DNA of 64,000 nt from Streptomyces sp. Root1304 (lineage in GTDB: Bacteria; Actinomycetota; Actinomycetes; Streptomycetales; Streptomycetaceae): NCBI RefSeq assembly GCF_001426405.1, contig NZ_LMEP01000012.1:373920-437919 (forward strand). Reading direction: 5' to 3'. Made by a program: the position numbers and the translations under genes. Shown piece by piece: positions 46,081-55,927 of the stretch. The notes below the pieces were generated by a model that saw only the letters and a program-made list of their open reading frames with translations, was not told the origin of the DNA and searched no databases. Position 1 is the first letter of the stretch; every line of letters starts with the position of its first letter.

Positions 46081-47100
46081 ATGTCGTTCATCGGCCGTGA
46101 CATGGCTGTCGACCTCGGGACCGCCAACACGCTGGTGTACGTCAGGGGTCGAGGCATCGTCCTGAACGAGCCGTCCGTCGTCGCGATCAACACCAACACC
46201 GGTGGCATCCTCGCGGTCGGCGCCGAGGCGAAGAAGATGATCGGCCGGACCCCCGGCAACATCGTCGCCGTGCGCCCGCTCAAGGACGGCGTGATCGCCG
46301 ACTTCGAGATCACCGAGCGGATGCTCCGCTACTTCATCCTCAAGATCCACAAGCGCCGCTACCTGGCCCGCCCCCGCGTCGTCGTCTGCGTGCCCTCCGG
46401 CATCACCGGAGTCGAGCGCCGCGCCGTCATCGAGGCCTCCACGCAGGCCGGCGCCCGCCAGGTGCACATCATCGAGGAGCCCATGGCGGCGGCCATCGGC
46501 TCGGGCCTCCCGGTCCACGAGGCCACCGGCAACATGGTCGTGGACATCGGCGGCGGCACCACCGAGGTCGCCGTGATCTCCCTCGGCGGAATCGTCACGG
46601 CACAGTCGATCCGGGTCGCCGGCGACGAGCTGGACAACGCGATCATCCAGCACATCAAGAAGGAGTACTCGCTCCTCCTCGGTGAGCGCACCGCCGAACA
46701 GATCAAGATCACCATCGGTTCGGCGTACGAGCTCGACAAGGACGAACACACCGAGATCCGCGGCCGCGACCTCGTCTCCGGTCTGCCCAAGACCGTGGTC
46801 ATCTCCGCCGCCGAGGTCCGCAAGGCCATCGAGGAGCCGGTCAACGCGATCGTCGACGCGGTGAAGACCACCCTCGACAAGTGCCCGCCGGAGCTGTCCG
46901 GTGACGTCATGGACCGCGGCATCGTTCTCACCGGTGGCGGCGCCCTGCTGCGCGGCCTCGACGAGCGCCTCCGCCGCGAGACCGGCATGCCGATCCACAT
47001 CGCCGAGGACCCGCTGGACTCGGTGGCGCTCGGCGCCGGCAAGTGCGTCGAGGAGTTCGAGGCCCTCCAGCAGGTCCTGGACGCCCAGCCGCGCCGCTAG
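46081..47100 (+). CDS. mreB: rod-shape/sporulation actin homologue MreB
   Basis: 339 residues. The ATG at 46081 ([13 protein letters not shown]) is preferred over 46060 because AAGGGG sits eight bases upstream. Actin-type motifs are phosphate 1 [18 protein letters not shown], phosphate 2 [16 protein letters not shown] and adenosine [11 protein letters not shown]. The hydrophobic SFIG lead can bind membrane. In Streptomyces MreB builds spore walls more than vegetative walls. It heads mreB-mreC-mreD-mrdA-rodA, with 137 bases to mreC containing short CGAACAAC repeats. Confidence 0.97.
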   Translation: MSFIGRDMAVDLGTANTLVYVRGRGIVLNEPSVVAINTNTGGILAVGAEAKKMIGRTPGNIVAVRPLKDGVIADFEITERMLRYFILKIHKRRYLARPRVVVCVPSGITGVERRAVIEASTQAGARQVHIIEEPMAAAIGSGLPVHEATGNMVVDIGGGTTEVAVISLGGIVTAQSIRVAGDELDNAIIQHIKKEYSLLLGERTAEQIKITIGSAYELDKDEHTEIRGRDLVSGLPKTVVISAAEVRKAIEEPVNAIVDAVKTTLDKCPPELSGDVMDRGIVLTGGGALLRGLDERLRRETGMPIHIAEDPLDSVALGAGKCVEEFEALQQVLDAQPRR

Positions 47101-47237
47101 CACCGGGGTCTCACCCGTACGGCCGCCTCAGCTGTACGGTCGCTCCACCGCACCACAGCTCCACCGGAACACCCGCTTCACCCGCACAGCCGAACAACCG
47201 AACAACCGAACCACGAGGAAAGGCACGGCCGCCGCAC

Positions 47238-48236
47238 GTGAGGGACACACGAGAGAGCCGGCTGCTCCTGGTGCTGCTGATCGTCATCGCGTTCGCACTG
47301 ATCACGGTGGACATCCGCGGCGGACAGGAGTCACCCGTCGACGGTGCCCGGCAGGCCGCAGCGGCGGTCTTCGGGCCCGTCGAGAACGGTGTGGCGGCCG
47401 CCGTCGACCCCATCGGCAACGCCATAGGGGCCGTCCGGGACTCCGGCGAGCGGCACACCCGCATCGCCGCCCTGGAGAAGGAGAACGCCGAACTCAAGGC
47501 GAAGCTCGGCAGCGACGACCGCAACCGCAACCGGCTCCGCGAGCTCGACACCATGCTCAAGACCGCCGGCGCCGGCCAGTACGGCATCAAGGGCGCGCAG
47601 GTCATCGCCATAGGAGCGGCCCAGGGCTTCTCCTGGACCGTCACCATCGACATCGGTGCCCGCGACGGCATCCAGCGCGACATGACCGTCCTCAACGGCT
47701 CCGGACTCGTCGGCCGGGTCACCACCGTCGGCCCCTCCACCTCCACGGTCCTCCTCGCCAACGACCCCGACTTCACCGTCGGCACCCGCATGGAGAAGTC
47801 CGACGAACTCGGCTTCGCCACCGGCCAGGGCGACCGCCCGCTGCTCGTCCAGCTCCTCAACGGCAAGGCCAAGGTGAAGCCCGGCGACCGGCTCGTCACC
47901 TTCGGCTCGCGCGCCGACAAGCCCTTCGTGCCCGGCGTGCCCGTCGGCGAGGTCGTCCGCGTCGACCCCGCGGGCGGCGGCCTCACCCGCAACATCTACG
48001 TCCGCCCGTACGTCGGCTTCACCAAGCTCGACATCGTCGGCGTCGTCGTCCAGGCCCCGCAGTCCGACCCGCGCGACGCGGTCCTGCCGCAGAAGCCGAA
48101 GCCCGCGCCGACCGTCACCGTCACGGTCACCCCGCCGCCACCGGACGGACAGCAGGCCGCCGACGGCACCGCGCAGGGACAGAAGCCGAACCAGAACCAG
48201 CAGGCACCGCAGGACCAGGGGGACGCGACACCGTGA
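47238..48236 (+). CDS. mreC: cell-shape protein MreC
   Basis: 332 residues. It has a membrane span near the start (about 8-26), a coiled-coil (about 70-105, EKENAELKAKLG) and two periplasmic beta-barrel domains ending near 285 (FGSRADKPFVPGVPVGEVV). The tail is Pro/Gln-rich (TVTVTPPPPDGQ). MreC links MreB and MreD to penicillin-binding proteins. The GTG at 47238 is the first plausible start, though its ribosome site (GAGGAAAGG) is about 16 bases away. The stop overlaps the mreD start (GTGA). Confidence 0.93.
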   Translation: MRDTRESRLLLVLLIVIAFALITVDIRGGQESPVDGARQAAAAVFGPVENGVAAAVDPIGNAIGAVRDSGERHTRIAALEKENAELKAKLGSDDRNRNRLRELDTMLKTAGAGQYGIKGAQVIAIGAAQGFSWTVTIDIGARDGIQRDMTVLNGSGLVGRVTTVGPSTSTVLLANDPDFTVGTRMEKSDELGFATGQGDRPLLVQLLNGKAKVKPGDRLVTFGSRADKPFVPGVPVGEVVRVDPAGGGLTRNIYVRPYVGFTKLDIVGVVVQAPQSDPRDAVLPQKPKPAPTVTVTVTPPPPDGQQAADGTAQGQKPNQNQQAPQDQGDATP

Positions 48237-48901
48237 AGTTCAACCGGATCCTCCTCTCCGCCACCCTGATCGTGGTGGCCCTGGTCGTCCAGGTCTCCGT
48301 CCTCGCCCGCCTCCAACTCCCCGGCGCGGTCCCCGACCTGGTCCTGCTCACCGTGGTCGGCCTCGCCCTCGTGTACGGACCCGTCAGCGGTTCGCTCATC
48401 GGCTTCACCGCCGGCCTCCTCGCCGACCTGGCCCCGCCCGCCGACCACGCCGCCGGCCGCTACGCCCTCGTGCTCTGCGTCGTCGGCTACCTCGTCGGCC
48501 TCGCCCGGCCCGAGAACGGCCGGCTGACCTCCGCCGCCGGCCCGATGGCCGTCGTCGTCGCGGCGGCCGTCGGCTCCACCCTGCTCTACGCGGGCGTCGG
48601 CGCCCTCGTCGGCGACACCGCCGCCCGCCATGTCGGCCTCGGGTTCCTGCTGTTCACCGCCGCCGTCTACGACCTGCTCCTCGCGCCCTTCACGGTGCCG
48701 CTCATCATGGCGCTCGCCCGCCGCGCGGAGAACGACCCGCTCGCCGACGCCGGCGGCGGCAACGGCGCCGACGTCGCCTCGGGCTGGCTCTCCTCCGGCA
48801 CCGGCCTGAGGATCGGCACCCAGCGCGGCGGCCTGCGCGTCAAGGCCGCCCGGAGCCGCGCCTCACGGGCCGGACGCATCAAGGGAGTCAAGCGACTGTG
48901 A
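48233..48901 (+). CDS. mreD: cell-shape membrane protein MreD
   Basis: 222 residues, five to six membrane spans (FNRILLSATLIVVALVVQVSV at the start), with a basic Arg/Lys-rich cytoplasmic tail (RVKAARSRASRAGRIKGVKR). The start is GTG at 48233, overlapping the mreC stop by four bases, so translation is coupled. It belongs to the mreBCD-PBP2-RodA elongation complex. The tail, longer than in rod-shaped bacteria, is typical of actinobacteria. Confidence 0.93.
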   Translation: MKFNRILLSATLIVVALVVQVSVLARLQLPGAVPDLVLLTVVGLALVYGPVSGSLIGFTAGLLADLAPPADHAAGRYALVLCVVGYLVGLARPENGRLTSAAGPMAVVVAAAVGSTLLYAGVGALVGDTAARHVGLGFLLFTAAVYDLLLAPFTVPLIMALARRAENDPLADAGGGNGADVASGWLSSGTGLRIGTQRGGLRVKAARSRASRAGRIKGVKRL

Positions 48902-48920
48902 CCGAGGGGGCACCGGCAGT

Positions 48921-51143
48921 ATGAGCAACATTCCCGAGACAGGGCGGACCCCCCGGGTCCAGATCCGGCTCGTCGTCATCCAGATCCTCGTCTTCTCGCT
49001 GCTGCTGACCCTGGGGGGCCGGCTCTGGTACCTCCAGATCCGCAACGGCAAGGAGTACACCGACGAGGCGAAGAACAACCACGTCCAGCAGGTCGTACAG
49101 CCCGCCGTGCGCGGCTCCGTCCTCGACGCCCGCGGCGTCCCGCTCGCCGACAACGAGACCCGGCTCGTGGTCTCCGCGTCCCGCACCGAGCTGATGAAGA
49201 TGAAGGACCGCGGGAAGTCCGTCCTGACCCGGCTCGCCGACGTCCTCGACATGAAGCCCGACGACGTCATCAACAAGATCCGGCTCTGCGACTCCAAGAC
49301 CCCCAAGCCCTGCTGGAACGGTTCGCCCTACCAGCCGATCCCGGTCACCGACGAGGCCACCACCCAGCAGGCCCTCCAGATCCGGGAGCGCGCCGAGGAC
49401 TTCCCCGGCATCACCGCCGAACCCACCGCCGTACGCCGCTACCCGGCCCCCGGCAAGTCCCGCACCTCCCAGGTCCTCGGCTACCTCTCGCCGGTCACCG
49501 ACCAGGAGATCGAGAAGGCCAAGGACACCGACTCGCCGTTCCTCCGCTCCGACCAGGTCGGCCGCTCCGGCCTGGAGCGGACGTACGACAAGCAACTGCG
49601 CGGCAAGGCCGGCGTCACCCGCTACGAGGTCGACAACCTCGGCCGGGTCATCGGCCAGGCCAAGAGCGACCCCGCCGTCCCCGGCTCCAACGTCGTCACC
49701 TCCATCGACGCCCGCGTGCAGGCGGTCGCCGAGTGGGAGCTGAACAACGCGATGCTGGAGGCCCGCAAGACCTACGACAAGAACACCAGCGAGAACTACA
49801 AGGCCGACGCGGGCGCCGTCGTCGTCATGGAGACGAAGACCGGCCGGATCGTCGCCATGGCCTCGCTGCCCGACTACGACCCGAACGCCTGGGTCGGCGG
49901 GATCTCGGCCAAGGACTACGCGGCCCTCACCGGCAAGGACTCCAACTTCCCGCTCCTCAACCGGGCCATCCAGGGCCAGGCCGCCCCCGGCTCGATCTTC
50001 AAGGTCATCCCGACCACCGCCGCCGTCAACGCCGGATACGAGTTCAACGGGCGCTACCCGTGCCCCTCCTCGTACTCCATCGGCAACCAGGTCTTCAAGA
50101 ACTTCGAGTCCCAGGGCCACGGCTCCATCACCCTCGGCCAGGCCCTCGAAGTCTCCTGCGACACCGTCTACTACGCCCTCTCCCACCAGCAGTGGCAGAA
50201 GGACGGCGGCATGAAGCCGAAGAAGGACGCCAAGGACTGGTTCTACAGGACGGCCCACCAGTTCGGCCTCGGCGCCGAGACCGGCATCGACCTCCCCAAC
50301 GAGGTCACCGGCCGCGTCCCCGACCGGAAGTGGAAGCAGGACTTCTGGGCGGCGAACAAGGACTACTGGTGCAAGGTCGGCAAGCGCGGCGGCACCTACG
50401 TCGAGCAGCTCTCGTACGAGAACTGCCTCGAAGGCAACCTCATGCGCGCCGGTGACTCCGTCAACTACTCCATCGGCCAGGGCGACACCCTCGTCACCCC
50501 CATCCAGATGGCCACCATCTACGCCGCCATCGCCAACGGCGGCACCCTCTGGAACCCGACCGTCGGCAAGGCCGTCATCAGCCCCGACGGCAAGAAGGTC
50601 ACCGAGATCGCGCCCAAGTCGCACGGCAGGCTCCCCATGGACGCCAAGACGCAGGCCTTGATAGAGGAGGCCCTCGCGGGAGTCGCGACCCGGGGTACGG
50701 CCGCCTGGCGATTCGGCGGCTGGCCGCAGGACAAGATCCCGATGCACGCCAAGACGGGTACCGCCGAGGTCTACGGCAAGCAGACGACCTCCTGGTTCGC
50801 CACGTACACCAAGGACTACTCGATCGTGATGACGATCGCCCAGGGTGGTACGGGCTCCGGCGCCTCCGGCCCCGCCGTGCGCAACATCTACGACGCGCTC
50901 TACGGACTCGACGACGCCGGCAACCAGGACCTCAAGCGGGCCCTGCTGCCGCAGCCGCAGCGGACCCTCCCGAAGATCGAGGCCGACGGCTCCATCGACG
51001 CCCCGAAGGTCGGTCCCTACGACCCCGAACTCCAGAAGATCGACCCGAACGCGCCCCCGAAGCAGGACGCCACCACCCCGGCGAAGAAGCCGGACGACGA
51101 CCAGACACTCGCGGGACCGCCCGCCACCTGGCGGAGGGACTGA
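48921..51143 (+). CDS. mrdA: penicillin-binding protein 2 (class B transpeptidase)
   Basis: 740 residues. A membrane anchor (about 16-38) is followed by the PBP dimerisation domain (about 60-250) and the transpeptidase domain (about 285-650). Catalytic motifs are Ser358-x-x-Lys (PGSIFKV), Ser513-Val-Asn515 (DSVNYS) and Lys611-Thr-Gly (KTGTAEV). A Pro/Lys-rich tail follows. It cross-links wall with RodA as its polymerase. The ATG at 48921 lies 19 bases after mreD. In Streptomyces this pair mainly serves spore wall. Confidence 0.96.
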   Translation: MSNIPETGRTPRVQIRLVVIQILVFSLLLTLGGRLWYLQIRNGKEYTDEAKNNHVQQVVQPAVRGSVLDARGVPLADNETRLVVSASRTELMKMKDRGKSVLTRLADVLDMKPDDVINKIRLCDSKTPKPCWNGSPYQPIPVTDEATTQQALQIRERAEDFPGITAEPTAVRRYPAPGKSRTSQVLGYLSPVTDQEIEKAKDTDSPFLRSDQVGRSGLERTYDKQLRGKAGVTRYEVDNLGRVIGQAKSDPAVPGSNVVTSIDARVQAVAEWELNNAMLEARKTYDKNTSENYKADAGAVVVMETKTGRIVAMASLPDYDPNAWVGGISAKDYAALTGKDSNFPLLNRAIQGQAAPGSIFKVIPTTAAVNAGYEFNGRYPCPSSYSIGNQVFKNFESQGHGSITLGQALEVSCDTVYYALSHQQWQKDGGMKPKKDAKDWFYRTAHQFGLGAETGIDLPNEVTGRVPDRKWKQDFWAANKDYWCKVGKRGGTYVEQLSYENCLEGNLMRAGDSVNYSIGQGDTLVTPIQMATIYAAIANGGTLWNPTVGKAVISPDGKKVTEIAPKSHGRLPMDAKTQALIEEALAGVATRGTAAWRFGGWPQDKIPMHAKTGTAEVYGKQTTSWFATYTKDYSIVMTIAQGGTGSGASGPAVRNIYDALYGLDDAGNQDLKRALLPQPQRTLPKIEADGSIDAPKVGPYDPELQKIDPNAPPKQDATTPAKKPDDDQTLAGPPATWRRD

Positions 51144-51148
51144 GACCG

Positions 51149-52348
51149 ATGACCGCACCCCACGGCTTCTCCGTCTCGCGGTACGCCCCCGAGCGCGGCA
51201 CGCTCGCCAAGCTGGCCGCCCGCGACTCGGTGGTCCGCCGCCTCGACTGGCCGATCCTGCTGTCCGCGCTCGCGCTCTCCGGCATCGGCGCCCTGCTCGT
51301 CTGGTCCGCGACCCGCGGCCGCACCGAGCTGAACAACGGCGACCCGTACTACTTCCTCTTCCGGCACCTGCTCAACACCGGCATCGGCGTCGCCCTGATG
51401 ATCGGCACGATCTGGCTCGGCCACCGCACCCTGCGCGGCGCCGTCCCGGTCCTCTACGGCCTCTCGATCGTGCTGATCCTCGCCGTCCTCACCCCGCTCG
51501 GCGCCACCATCAACGGCGCCCACGCGTGGATCGTCGTCGGCGGCGGCTTCTCCCTCCAGCCCAGCGAGTTCGTCAAGATCACGATCATCCTCGTGATGGC
51601 GATGCTGCTCGCCGCGAAGGTCGACGCCGGAGACCAGCTCCACCCCGACCACCGCACCGTCGCCAAGGCCCTCACCCTGGCCGCGCTCCCCATGGGCATC
51701 GTCATGCTGATGCCCGACCTCGGCTCGGTCATGGTCATGGCCGTCATCGTGCTCGGCGTGCTGCTCGCCTCCGGCGCCTCCAACCGCTGGGTCCTCGGCC
51801 TGATCGGCGCGGGCGTCCTCGGCGCCGTCCTCGTCACCACGCTCGGCATGCTCGACGAGTACCAGATCAACCGCTTCGCGGCCTTCGCCAACCCCGACCT
51901 CGACCCGTCCGGCGTCGGCTACAACACCAACCAGGCGCGCATCGCCATCGGCTCCGGCGGCCTCCTCGGCTCCGGGCTCTTCAAGGGCTCCCAGACCACC
52001 GGCCAGTTCGTGCCCGAGCAGCAGACCGACTTCGTCTTCACGGTGGCGGGGGAGGAGCTGGGCTTCGTCGGCGCCGGCCTGATCCTCGTCCTCCTCGGCG
52101 TCGTGCTCTGGCGGGCCTGCCGGATCGCCCGCGGCACCACCGAGCTGTACGGCACGGTCGTCGCCGCCGGCATCATCGCCTGGTTCTCCTTCCAGGCCTT
52201 CGAGAACATCGGCATGACGCTCGGCATCATGCCGGTCGCCGGCCTGCCGCTGCCCTTCGTCTCCTACGGCGGCTCCTCGATGTTCGCCGTATGGGTGGCG
52301 ATCGGACTGCTCCAGTCGATCCGCGTACAACGCCCGATGACGGCCTGA
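51149..52348 (+). CDS. rodA: RodA/FtsW-family peptidoglycan glycosyltransferase
   Basis: 399 residues with ten membrane spans of the SEDS family. Motifs include NGAHAWIVVGGGFSLQPSEF, GSGGLLGSGLFKGSQT and FVPEQQTDFVFTVAGEELGF, including the conserved Asp of the catalytic loop. It starts five bases after mrdA, so both are made together, matching their work as polymerase and cross-linker. In S. coelicolor the homologue at this position is called sfr. The ATG at 51149 follows GAGGGAC. Confidence 0.95.
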   Translation: MTAPHGFSVSRYAPERGTLAKLAARDSVVRRLDWPILLSALALSGIGALLVWSATRGRTELNNGDPYYFLFRHLLNTGIGVALMIGTIWLGHRTLRGAVPVLYGLSIVLILAVLTPLGATINGAHAWIVVGGGFSLQPSEFVKITIILVMAMLLAAKVDAGDQLHPDHRTVAKALTLAALPMGIVMLMPDLGSVMVMAVIVLGVLLASGASNRWVLGLIGAGVLGAVLVTTLGMLDEYQINRFAAFANPDLDPSGVGYNTNQARIAIGSGGLLGSGLFKGSQTTGQFVPEQQTDFVFTVAGEELGFVGAGLILVLLGVVLWRACRIARGTTELYGTVVAAGIIAWFSFQAFENIGMTLGIMPVAGLPLPFVSYGGSSMFAVWVAIGLLQSIRVQRPMTA

Positions 52349-52355
52349 CGGCGAC

Positions 52356-52361
52356 TAGATT
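52356..52361 (+). promoter_or_regulatory. -10 box of a leaderless CYTH-CHAD transcript
   Basis: TAGATT ends six bases before the ATG at 52368, just after the rodA stop. No -35 is obvious. Confidence 0.55.
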
Positions 52362-52367
52362 CGAGGT

Positions 52368-53882
52368 ATGGCCGAGACGAAGCGCGAGATCGAGCGGAAG
52401 TACGAAGCCACCGGAGAGACACCCGTACCGGACCTCACCCGGGTCCGGGGGGTCTCCGAGGTCCTGGACCGGGGCGTCATGGAACTCGACGCCGTCTACT
52501 ACGACACCCCCGGCCTGCGCCTCGCCGCCGACGCGCTCACCCTCCGCCGCCGCACCGGCGGGGACGACGCCGGATGGCACCTGAAGTTCCCGGTGGCCTC
52601 CGGAATCCGCGACGAGATCAGGGCCCCGCTGGCCGACACCCTGCCGGGTGAGCTGGCGGGGCTCCTGCGTTCCCGCGTCCGCGACGCCGAGGTCGTCCCC
52701 GTCGTCCGCCTCCGCTCCGCCCGCGACGTCCGCCACCTCGTCGACGCGGACGGCACGCTCCTCGCCGAACTCTCCGTCGACACCGTCCACGCCGAACGGC
52801 TGCCGGGCGGCGCGGTGGCCACCTGGACCGAGATCGAGGTCGAACTCGCCGACGACACCGACCCGGCCTTCCTGGACGCCGTCGAGAAGCGCCTCGGGAA
52901 GGCCGGCATCCGGCCCGCCGCGTCCGCGTCGAAACTGGCCAGGGCGCTGGCCGAGACGGGCGGCGGTCCCCGGGCGGCCGCCACCCCCGGGAAACCCGGT
53001 ACCGCGGGCGCCGCCGTCCTCGCGTACGTCCGCGAACAGATCGACGCGATCGTCGCGTACGACCCCGCCGTCCGCCGCGACCTGCCCGATGCCGTGCACC
53101 AGCTGCGCGTCGCCTGCCGACGGCTGCGCAGCGCCTTCAGGACGTACCGGCGCGTCCTCGACCGCGAACGCACCGACCCCCTCGGCGAGGAACTGAAGTG
53201 GCTCGCCGCGGAACTCGGAGTCGCCCGCGACCAGGAAGTCCTCGACGAACGGCTCCGCGCCCACGTGAAGGCCCTGCCCCGCACCCTCGTCCTCGGCCCG
53301 GTGAAGGCCAGGCTGCGCCGCAGGGACGCCGCCCGCGGCGCGGACGCCCGGCAGCGGGCCCTCGCCGCCCTCGACTCCGACCGCCACCTCGCGCTCCTCG
53401 AAGGCCTCGACGCGCTCCTCGCCGACCCGCCGCTGCGCAAGGCGGCGGGCCGCGACGCCCGGAAGGTCCTCGCCCGCGCCGTCCGCCGGGACCACGACCG
53501 GCTCGCCGGCCGGATCGGCCACGCCCTCGCCCTCGACCCCGGCCACGAGCGCGACCTCGCCCTCCACGAGGCCCGCAAGGCCGCCAAGCGCGCCCGGTAC
53601 GCGGCCGACGCCGCCCGCCCCACCCTCAAAAAGCCCGCGAAGCGGCTCGCGAAACGGGTGAAGGCCGTCCAGTCCCTGCTCGGCGAACACCAGGACGCCG
53701 TGGTCGCCCGCACGGCCCTGCGCGAAGTGGCCGCCCAGGCCCACGGCGCCGGCGAGACGGCCTTCACCTGGGGACTCCTCTACGGCAGGGAGGAGGCCGC
53801 GGCGGAGGCGGCCGAGCGGGAGCTGCCCCGGGTCTGGGCCCGCGCCTCCGCCCCGGAACTCAAGGCGGCTCTGAGCCGCTGA
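52368..53882 (+). CDS. CYTH and CHAD domain protein
   Basis: 504 residues. The N-terminal CYTH domain (1-200) begins with the metal/triphosphate signature EIERKY and has TEIEVELADD; such domains bind or cleave inorganic triphosphate. The C-terminal CHAD domain (about 220-500), all-helical with conserved His, reads DAVHQLRVACRRLRSAFRTY. CHAD domains bind polyphosphate. The protein may hydrolyse or target polyphosphate granules. It lies just after rodA but has a separate leaderless promoter box, so it is not necessarily part of the wall operon. Confidence 0.92.
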   Translation: MAETKREIERKYEATGETPVPDLTRVRGVSEVLDRGVMELDAVYYDTPGLRLAADALTLRRRTGGDDAGWHLKFPVASGIRDEIRAPLADTLPGELAGLLRSRVRDAEVVPVVRLRSARDVRHLVDADGTLLAELSVDTVHAERLPGGAVATWTEIEVELADDTDPAFLDAVEKRLGKAGIRPAASASKLARALAETGGGPRAAATPGKPGTAGAAVLAYVREQIDAIVAYDPAVRRDLPDAVHQLRVACRRLRSAFRTYRRVLDRERTDPLGEELKWLAAELGVARDQEVLDERLRAHVKALPRTLVLGPVKARLRRRDAARGADARQRALAALDSDRHLALLEGLDALLADPPLRKAAGRDARKVLARAVRRDHDRLAGRIGHALALDPGHERDLALHEARKAAKRARYAADAARPTLKKPAKRLAKRVKAVQSLLGEHQDAVVARTALREVAAQAHGAGETAFTWGLLYGREEAAAEAAERELPRVWARASAPELKAALSR

Positions 53883-53891
53883 GCACCGGGG

Positions 53892-53897
53892 TACGCT
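53892..53897 (+). promoter_or_regulatory. probable -10 of the radical-SAM gene
   Basis: TACGCT, 37 bases before the ATG at 53935, leaving a leader with GAAGG. Confidence 0.4.
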
Positions 53898-53934
53898 TGA
53901 GAGTCGCCCCCCTGCCAGCTCACGAAGGTTCGAG

Positions 53935-55863
53935 ATGTCTGCTGCCGAGTCTGTCTTCCCGCAGCTCGAAGCTCTGCTCCCGCACGTGCAGAAGCCGATT
54001 CAGTACGTCGGTGGAGAGCTGAACTCCACGGTCAAGCCGTGGGAGTCCGCCGATGTCCGCTGGGCGCTGATGTACCCGGACGCGTACGAGGTCGGTCTGC
54101 CCAACCAGGGCGTCATGATCCTCTACGAGGTGCTCAACGAGCGCGAGGGCGTCCTCGCCGAGCGCACCTACAGCGTCTGGCCGGACCTCGAAGAGCTGAT
54201 GCGGGAGCACAAGGTCCCGCAGTTCACGGTCGACAGCCACCGCCCCGTCGGCGCGTTCGACGTGTTCGGCCTGAGCTTCTCCACCGAGCTCGGCTACACG
54301 AACATGCTCACCGCCCTCGACCTGGCGGGCATCCCGCTGGAGTCGAAGGACCGGACCGTCGACCACCCGATCGTGCTCGCCGGCGGCCACGCCGCCTTCA
54401 ACCCCGAGCCGATCGCGGACTTCATCGACGCGGCGATCATCGGCGACGGCGAGCAGGCCGTCCTCGACATGACCGAGATCATCCGCGCCTGGAAGGCCGA
54501 GGGCCGGCCGGGCGGCCGCGAGGAGGTCCTCTTCCGCCTCGCGAGGACCGGCTCGGTGTACATCCCGCGCTTCTACGACGTCGAGTACCTGCCGGACGGC
54601 CGCATCGGCCGTGTCGTGCCCAACAGGTCCGGTGTCCCGTGGCGCGTCTCCAAGCACACCGTCATGGACCTCGACGAGTGGCCCTACCCCAAGCAGCCCC
54701 TCGTGCCGCTCGCGGAGACCGTCCACGAGCGCATGTCCGTCGAGATCTTCCGCGGCTGCACCCGCGGCTGCCGTTTCTGCCAGGCCGGCATGATCACGCG
54801 CCCCGTGCGGGAGCGAAGCATCACCGGCATCGGCGAGATGGTCGAGAAGGGCCTCAAGGCGACGGGCTTCGAGGAGGTCGGCCTCCTCTCGCTCTCCTCG
54901 GCGGACCACTCCGAGATCGGTGAGATCGCGAAGGGCCTCGCGGACCGCTACACGGAGGACAAGGTGGGTCTCTCCCTCCCGTCCACCCGTGTCGACGCGT
55001 TCAACGTCGACCTGGCCAACGAGCTGACCAGGAACGGCCGCCGCTCCGGCCTCACCTTCGCCCCCGAGGGCGGCTCCGAGCGCATGCGCAAGGTCATCAA
55101 CAAGATGGTCTCGGAGGAGGACCTCATCCGGACCGTCTCCACCGCGTACGGCAACGGCTGGCGCCAGGTGAAGCTGTACTTCATGTGCGGCCTGCCGACG
55201 GAGACCGACGAGGACGTCCTGCAGATCGCCGACATGGCGATGAACGTGATCGCCGAGGGCCGCAAGGTCTCCGGCCAGAACGACATCCGCTGCACCGTCT
55301 CCATCGGCGGCTTCGTGCCCAAGCCGCACACCCCGTTCCAGTGGGCCCCGCAGCTGTCGGCCGAGGAGACGGACGAGCGGCTGCGCAAGCTCCGCGACAA
55401 GATCCGCGGCGACAAGAAGTACGGCCGCTCGATCGGCTTCCGCTACCACGACGGCAAGCCCGGCATCGTCGAGGGCCTGCTCTCCCGCGGCGACCGCCGC
55501 ATCGGCGCCGTCATCCGCGCGGTCTACGAGGACGGCGGCCGCTTCGACGGCTGGCGCGAGCACTTCTCGTACGACCGCTGGATGGCCTGCGCCGAGAAGA
55601 CGCTGCCCGACTTCGGCGTCGACGTCGCCTGGTACACGACCCGCGAGCGCACCTACGAGGAGGTCCTGCCCTGGGACCACCTGGACTCCGGCCTCGACAA
55701 GGACTGGCTCTGGGAGGACTGGCAGGACTCCCTCGACGAGACCGAGGTCGAGGACTGCCGCTGGACTCCGTGCTTCGACTGCGGCGTCTGCCCGCAGATG
55801 GACACCCACATCCAGATCGGCCCCACCGGCAAGAAGCTGCTGCCGCTGACCGTGGTCAAGTAG
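53935..55863 (+). CDS. radical-SAM protein, TIGR03960 family
   Basis: 642 residues. A B12-binding-like N-terminal domain (about 30-190) precedes a radical-SAM core whose [4Fe-4S] cysteines are Cys275, Cys279 and Cys282 (RGCTRGCRFCQ). The C-terminal CTPCFDCGVCPQMD may bind a second cluster. TIGR03960 proteins always occur with TIGR03936 (DUF2344), here two genes downstream, and near RNase E/G. This hints at modification of an RNA or ribosome part, but the reaction is unproven. The ATG at 53935 follows GAAGG. A perfect terminator follows, so the pair is not one transcript here. Confidence 0.93.
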   Translation: MSAAESVFPQLEALLPHVQKPIQYVGGELNSTVKPWESADVRWALMYPDAYEVGLPNQGVMILYEVLNEREGVLAERTYSVWPDLEELMREHKVPQFTVDSHRPVGAFDVFGLSFSTELGYTNMLTALDLAGIPLESKDRTVDHPIVLAGGHAAFNPEPIADFIDAAIIGDGEQAVLDMTEIIRAWKAEGRPGGREEVLFRLARTGSVYIPRFYDVEYLPDGRIGRVVPNRSGVPWRVSKHTVMDLDEWPYPKQPLVPLAETVHERMSVEIFRGCTRGCRFCQAGMITRPVRERSITGIGEMVEKGLKATGFEEVGLLSLSSADHSEIGEIAKGLADRYTEDKVGLSLPSTRVDAFNVDLANELTRNGRRSGLTFAPEGGSERMRKVINKMVSEEDLIRTVSTAYGNGWRQVKLYFMCGLPTETDEDVLQIADMAMNVIAEGRKVSGQNDIRCTVSIGGFVPKPHTPFQWAPQLSAEETDERLRKLRDKIRGDKKYGRSIGFRYHDGKPGIVEGLLSRGDRRIGAVIRAVYEDGGRFDGWREHFSYDRWMACAEKTLPDFGVDVAWYTTRERTYEEVLPWDHLDSGLDKDWLWEDWQDSLDETEVEDCRWTPCFDCGVCPQMDTHIQIGPTGKKLLPLTVVK

Positions 55864-55876
55864 TAACGCTTGGATG

Positions 55877-55912
55877 ACGGCCCGGCGAAGGGGAAACCCT
55901 TCGCCGGGCCGT
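55877..55912 (+). terminator. hairpin terminator after the radical-SAM gene
   Basis: ACGGCCCGGCGAAGGG (55877-55892) pairs perfectly with CCCTTCGCCGGGCCGT (55897-55912); loop GAAA. This tetraloop stem also rules out a start codon at 55874 for the next gene. Confidence 0.92.
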
Positions 55913-55927
55913 TGCGTCATTGCGGGC

